Positions 5,731 through 8,167 of a stretch of DNA of 8,167 nucleotides are shown one piece after another. Each line of letters starts with the position of its first letter. Position 1 is the stretch's first letter. The notes beneath the pieces are model-generated. The model did not search any database. It saw only the letters and a list, made by a program, of their open reading frames with translations, and was not told where the DNA came from. This DNA comes from Bacteroidota bacterium (GTDB lineage Bacteria > Bacteroidota > Bacteroidia > UBA7662 > CANHCV01), in contig JAIYBD010000269.1 in assembly GCA_027488715.1 (NCBI GenBank), forward strand, positions 1 to 8,167. Reading direction: 5' to 3'. The translations under genes and the position numbers were made by a program.

Positions 5731-6459
5731 ATGAAAACGCTAGTTTTTTTATTTTTCATCCCGTTTTTAGGTTGGAGTCAATCGATTATCCTGATTTCAA
5801 AAGACAAGAATCAAGAGATCAAAAATTGGGTTCATCGGGTTGATTCGAACTTCGTCACTGTAGAGTGCTACGGCTTGCCTAACGATTCTTTGGCCTTTTA
5901 TATATCTCGTGCTAAAGGAATCATCATGGGTGGGGGAGAAGACATTCATCCACATTTTTACGGAAAAACGCATGAATTGAATCAATGTGGTCGGATTGAC
6001 TCTTATCGGGACTCAATGGAGTATCAACTGTTGACTTTAGCTTATCGAAACCGAATTCCAACCTTAGGTATTTGTCGTGGAATGCAATGGTTAAATGTGG
6101 CTCACGGTGGGAGTTTATTTACGGATTTACCTTCAAATTTTCCATCAAAGATCAATCACTCCCAGTTGGGAAAGCGTGAAGTGCATCTTGTAAAACGCCG
6201 AACAAAAAACAGCGCTTTGTTTGAAGCCATGGGAGTTAAACAAGTCATGGTGAATAGTTCTCACCATCAAGCGATTCACCGGTTAAGTCAGAATTTTACC
6301 GCCGTAGGAGAATCTCCCGACGGGGTGATTGAAGCCATTGAATGGAAAGACCTAGAAGATTGGTTTGCTTTGGGTATTCAATGGCACCCAGAGCGTCTGT
6401 ATAACGATCAATCCAATCAACTATTATTCCTTTTTTTGAAGGAACTCCAAAAGAAATAG
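5731..6459 (+). CDS. Exported class-I glutamine-amidotransferase-like hydrolase (peptidase C26)
   Basis: The start is ATG 5731, giving 242 residues; the frame opens at 5677 inside the tRNA, so the longer version is excluded. Residues 1-17 form a signal peptide (MKTLVFLFFIPFLGWSQ), a common ending in this phylum. The remainder is a class-I GATase fold. GGGED lies at 67-71. The nucleophile elbow GICRGMQ carries Cys115. QWHPE completes the triad with His219 and Glu221. The family includes gamma-glutamyl-GABA hydrolases (PuuD-like) and gamma-glutamyl hydrolases, which cleave gamma-glutamyl bonds. All three catalytic residues are present and the length is normal, so it should be active. Family members of the PuuD type are cytoplasmic; export suggests a periplasmic gamma-glutamyl compound as substrate, which is inference. 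The gene follows tRNA-Arg by 29 bases and faces the methyltransferase gene with 7 bases between stops. Confidence 0.87.
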   Translation: MKTLVFLFFIPFLGWSQSIILISKDKNQEIKNWVHRVDSNFVTVECYGLPNDSLAFYISRAKGIIMGGGEDIHPHFYGKTHELNQCGRIDSYRDSMEYQLLTLAYRNRIPTLGICRGMQWLNVAHGGSLFTDLPSNFPSKINHSQLGKREVHLVKRRTKNSALFEAMGVKQVMVNSSHHQAIHRLSQNFTAVGESPDGVIEAIEWKDLEDWFALGIQWHPERLYNDQSNQLLFLFLKELQKK

Positions 6460-6466
6460 CGACGAA

Positions 6467-7315
6467 TTACTTTTTGTCGAACACCTGAATTTGGGCGTTT
6501 TCCGGAATGGATTTTAAATACTCTGGATAAGATCCTCCTTCAGGAATTAGAAGCAAATGGTAACGACCTCTATTTTTGATGTGATCTACGCTTTTTAGTG
6601 GAGCGTGTTCTCTCATGTAATAGGGAGAATAGTTATTCTGAGAGCACCAATCAACAACGCGTTGGGTGTTTTCTGTAATGCTTAGTTCGGGACCGCTGTG
6701 CATCTCAACAAAAAGCAAAGGTTTATGCTGAAGAATATCGCCTTTGATTCCTTTAAGTACGAATCCTTCGGCCCCTTCCACATCAATCTTGATAAAATTA
6801 GGGATAAAATCGCACTCTTTGCAGATCAAATCCACGGTTTTTTGAATAACGTAGTGCGATTTGCCGATGGAGTTTGAAGTTTTGGCAAATGATGCAAACA
6901 TGGATCCTGCTGCATCGTACAAGCTAGAAAAAAATTGAATTTCTTTGTTGTCTTCTTCACCTACAAAGGCATTAACGAACGTTGCTTGACCGCTCAAACG
7001 ATTGAAAATTAGATTTTCAGCACAACGGGAAAGCGCGTTAGGATTGGGGTCAACACAAATAATCTGATTGTTGGTGTTTAAAGTCATCAACATGGATGAT
7101 TGGCCCATGTTACATCCAATGTCGAGAATTGCATCATGATTACGAGAAATGGCATACAACCACGCATCGTCCTTTTCATGTTTTCTGGAAAAAGCGCCTT
7201 TGGTTGCAAAAATTTGTTTCCCTAAAAATGGAGTAGTTTCTTTCTTGTGAATAATGATGCCTTTCGAGTACAACATGTTGTAAATTCGATGGCGGAAAGA
7301 TTTACTGAAGATCAT
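6467..7315 (-). CDS. FkbM-family SAM-dependent methyltransferase
   Basis: I start at the ATG at 7315, giving 282 residues. A TTG at 7333 in the same frame is excluded because it is the last three bases of the promoter -7 element. SAM motif I is LDIGCNMGQ (about 64-72), followed by the acidic strand end CVDPNPNA (87-94). The FkbM signature FIKIDVEGAEGF (174-185) supplies the conserved Asp and Glu, and LLFVEMH follows. FkbM proteins usually O-methylate sugars or other small or lipid-linked acceptors; the acceptor here is unknown. The N-terminal 30 residues are basic (KSFRHRIYNM), with no signal peptide, so it is cytoplasmic. It is a single gene with its own promoter. A role in decorating an envelope glycan would fit the upstream glycosyltransferase, but nothing directly links them. 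By eye its sequence is richer in A/T than the envelope operon, which could mean horizontal transfer or weaker codon selection. Confidence 0.88.
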   Translation of the reverse strand: MIFSKSFRHRIYNMLYSKGIIIHKKETTPFLGKQIFATKGAFSRKHEKDDAWLYAISRNHDAILDIGCNMGQSSMLMTLNTNNQIICVDPNPNALSRCAENLIFNRLSGQATFVNAFVGEEDNKEIQFFSSLYDAAGSMFASFAKTSNSIGKSHYVIQKTVDLICKECDFIPNFIKIDVEGAEGFVLKGIKGDILQHKPLLFVEMHSGPELSITENTQRVVDWCSQNNYSPYYMREHAPLKSVDHIKNRGRYHLLLIPEGGSYPEYLKSIPENAQIQVFDKK

Positions 7316-7330
7316 AACGTGGTGTTTCTT

Positions 7331-7362
7331 CAAAGATAGTAAATCATGAATGTTTCCCCAAA
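7331..7362 (-). promoter_or_regulatory. Promoter of the FkbM gene (TTTG-N20-TATCTTTG)
   Basis: Read on the minus strand, TTTG at 7362-7359 is followed after exactly 20 bases by TATCTTTG at 7338-7331. Both elements match the Bacteroidota -33/-7 consensus. Transcription should begin near 7325, about 10 bases before the ATG at 7315. The promoter fills the 49-base gap between the two minus-strand genes and rules out the TTG start at 7333. Confidence 0.82.
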
Positions 7363-7364
7363 AA

Positions 7365-8167
7365 TTAATCGTATTTACTAGGGATAAACCAGGGGAAACG
7401 ATCGGTAAGATTAAAGCTAAGGCTCAATTGAAGGAAACGATCGCGAATCAAATTGGACTGAATCGTTCCTCGTTGTCCCATCTCTAAAGCCCAGGTTACC
7501 CCACTCAATGGGTTGTTTTTTTGACGATTCGCAAAGGTCATTCCCATCGTTATCGCCCATTCGTTGATATTTACCCCTCTAAACTGCATTCCGGTTTGGA
7601 ACATTCTAAATCCGCCTCGGTAGGTAGATCGCTCCCAAAACGACTCTCCTTTGAAGGCGTTCGGAATGTAATACCCGCCAACATGAACTCCGTAACTTTG
7701 AGCTTGATACCCGGAATTTCCACCAAAGAATGAAGCATTACTCCAATCGTATCTTACGAAATCTGCTCCAACCATCCAATGTCGGAAATCTTCAAAAACC
7801 AATCCAATTCCCAAAGATGTGGGCGTGCCTATGGTTCCGCTACTATCTTTTTGGGTGTAACGAAATTGCAGAGTATCCTTCACATTAGTTCCTCCTAAAG
7901 CCGTAGTGGTGTATCGCACGGCTAAATATTCACGGGTAGTACGTAGAGACTGTCCTTGGTCGTATTTTAATCCAATGGTGGTTGAATGCAAAGAATTGGC
8001 CTCTTTCGACCACTTCCCCCAGGATGAATCACCCCAGAAAATACGGTATTGTGCACCCGCTGAAAAACTGAAATCACTAATGCGATATTGGTCACTCAGT
8101 CGCAAATTGAAGGCTCCGGCGGTGTCTGGGAAGATTACAAATTGCTCCCTGAAAATAGGTCCAAATA
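7365..8167 (-). CDS. Outer-membrane beta-barrel protein, N terminus outside window
   Basis: The frame is open from the window edge to the TAA at 7367-7365, giving about 266 visible residues. A TTG at 8105 is not the start, because the upstream frame continues sensibly (FREQFVIFPDTAG). The protein is a series of alternating amphipathic strands with aromatic girdle residues, such as FSFSAGAQYRIFWG, STTIGLKYDQG, HWMVGADFVRYDW, YGVHVGGYYIPN and EWAITMGMTFA. It ends ALEMGQRGT, LIRDRFLQLSLSFNLTDRFPWF and a short tail KYD. The EYGQRGT...LI(K/R)E..F...LG..L.D.WF pattern is that of Bacteroidota barrels often annotated as FadL/TodX-like or simply as hypothetical outer membrane proteins. A transport role is likely by family but the substrate is unknown. 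Relatives often sit near coaX and LPS-export genes, which would lie beyond the window; that is from memory and not seen here. Confidence 0.8.
   Translation of the reverse strand, partial: FGPIFREQFVIFPDTAGAFNLRLSDQYRISDFSFSAGAQYRIFWGDSSWGKWSKEANSLHSTTIGLKYDQGQSLRTTREYLAVRYTTTALGGTNVKDTLQFRYTQKDSSGTIGTPTSLGIGLVFEDFRHWMVGADFVRYDWSNASFFGGNSGYQAQSYGVHVGGYYIPNAFKGESFWERSTYRGGFRMFQTGMQFRGVNINEWAITMGMTFANRQKNNPLSGVTWALEMGQRGTIQSNLIRDRFLQLSLSFNLTDRFPWFIPSKYD

Noticed and set aside
6460..6479. Bidirectional terminator between the convergent genes
   Set aside because: Only a 4-bp CGAC/GTCG pairing is possible, with a long loop; too weak to call.
1..8167. Mobile element, CRISPR array or defence system
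   Set aside because: No transposase, integrase, regular spaced repeats, terminal inverted repeats or defence-type domains are visible; the tRNA has no adjacent integrase or obvious attachment-site copy in the window.

Overview
The window looks like chromosomal DNA from a member of the Bacteroidota, probably a flavobacterium-like lineage. The grounds are a DUF4292 gene between a TPR gene and an EnvC-type gene (a Bacteroidota arrangement), promoter elements of the TAnnTTTG type, near absence of Shine-Dalgarno sequences, and a C-terminal outer-membrane barrel of a type common in that phylum. I see no insertion sequence, CRISPR array, phage gene or clear defence system. The species cannot be named from the sequence.

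Positions 1-5041 hold a tight plus-strand operon: a TPR protein whose 5' end lies outside the window, an exported DUF4292 protein, an EnvC-like coiled-coil/LytM protein, and a GT4-type glycosyltransferase. The junctions are a 4-base overlap, an 11-base overlap and a 4-base gap, so the four are very likely co-transcribed. The first three are cell-envelope proteins; the fourth probably adds sugars to an envelope glycan. The operon ends in an A/T-rich 14-bp perfect inverted repeat that contains the last gene's stop codon.

Positions 5042-5381 hold a small, independently transcribed lipoprotein gene with its own promoter and a strong intrinsic terminator. Its codon use is far more biased than that of its neighbours, which suggests abundant expression. 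A gene-free stretch follows (5382-5629). It ends in a promoter and a long hairpin just ahead of a tRNA-Arg(CCU) gene at 5630-5701. Only 29 bases after the tRNA starts a gene for an exported class-I glutamine-amidotransferase-like hydrolase (peptidase family C26).

Positions 6467-8167 are on the minus strand: an FkbM-type methyltransferase with its own well-formed promoter (TTTG-N20-TATCTTTG), and upstream of it the 3' part of an outer-membrane beta-barrel gene that runs off the window. The methyltransferase is convergent with the hydrolase gene, with 7 bases between their stop codons.

Most of the content is recognisable and ordinary. The points most worth a second look are the loss of zinc and catalytic ligands in the EnvC-like protein, the DUF4292 protein that lacks a lipobox, the small Ala-rich lipoprotein with a possible surface-export signal, the structured leader upstream of tRNA-Arg with possible co-transcription into the hydrolase gene, and several start codons that must be moved from the longest frame.
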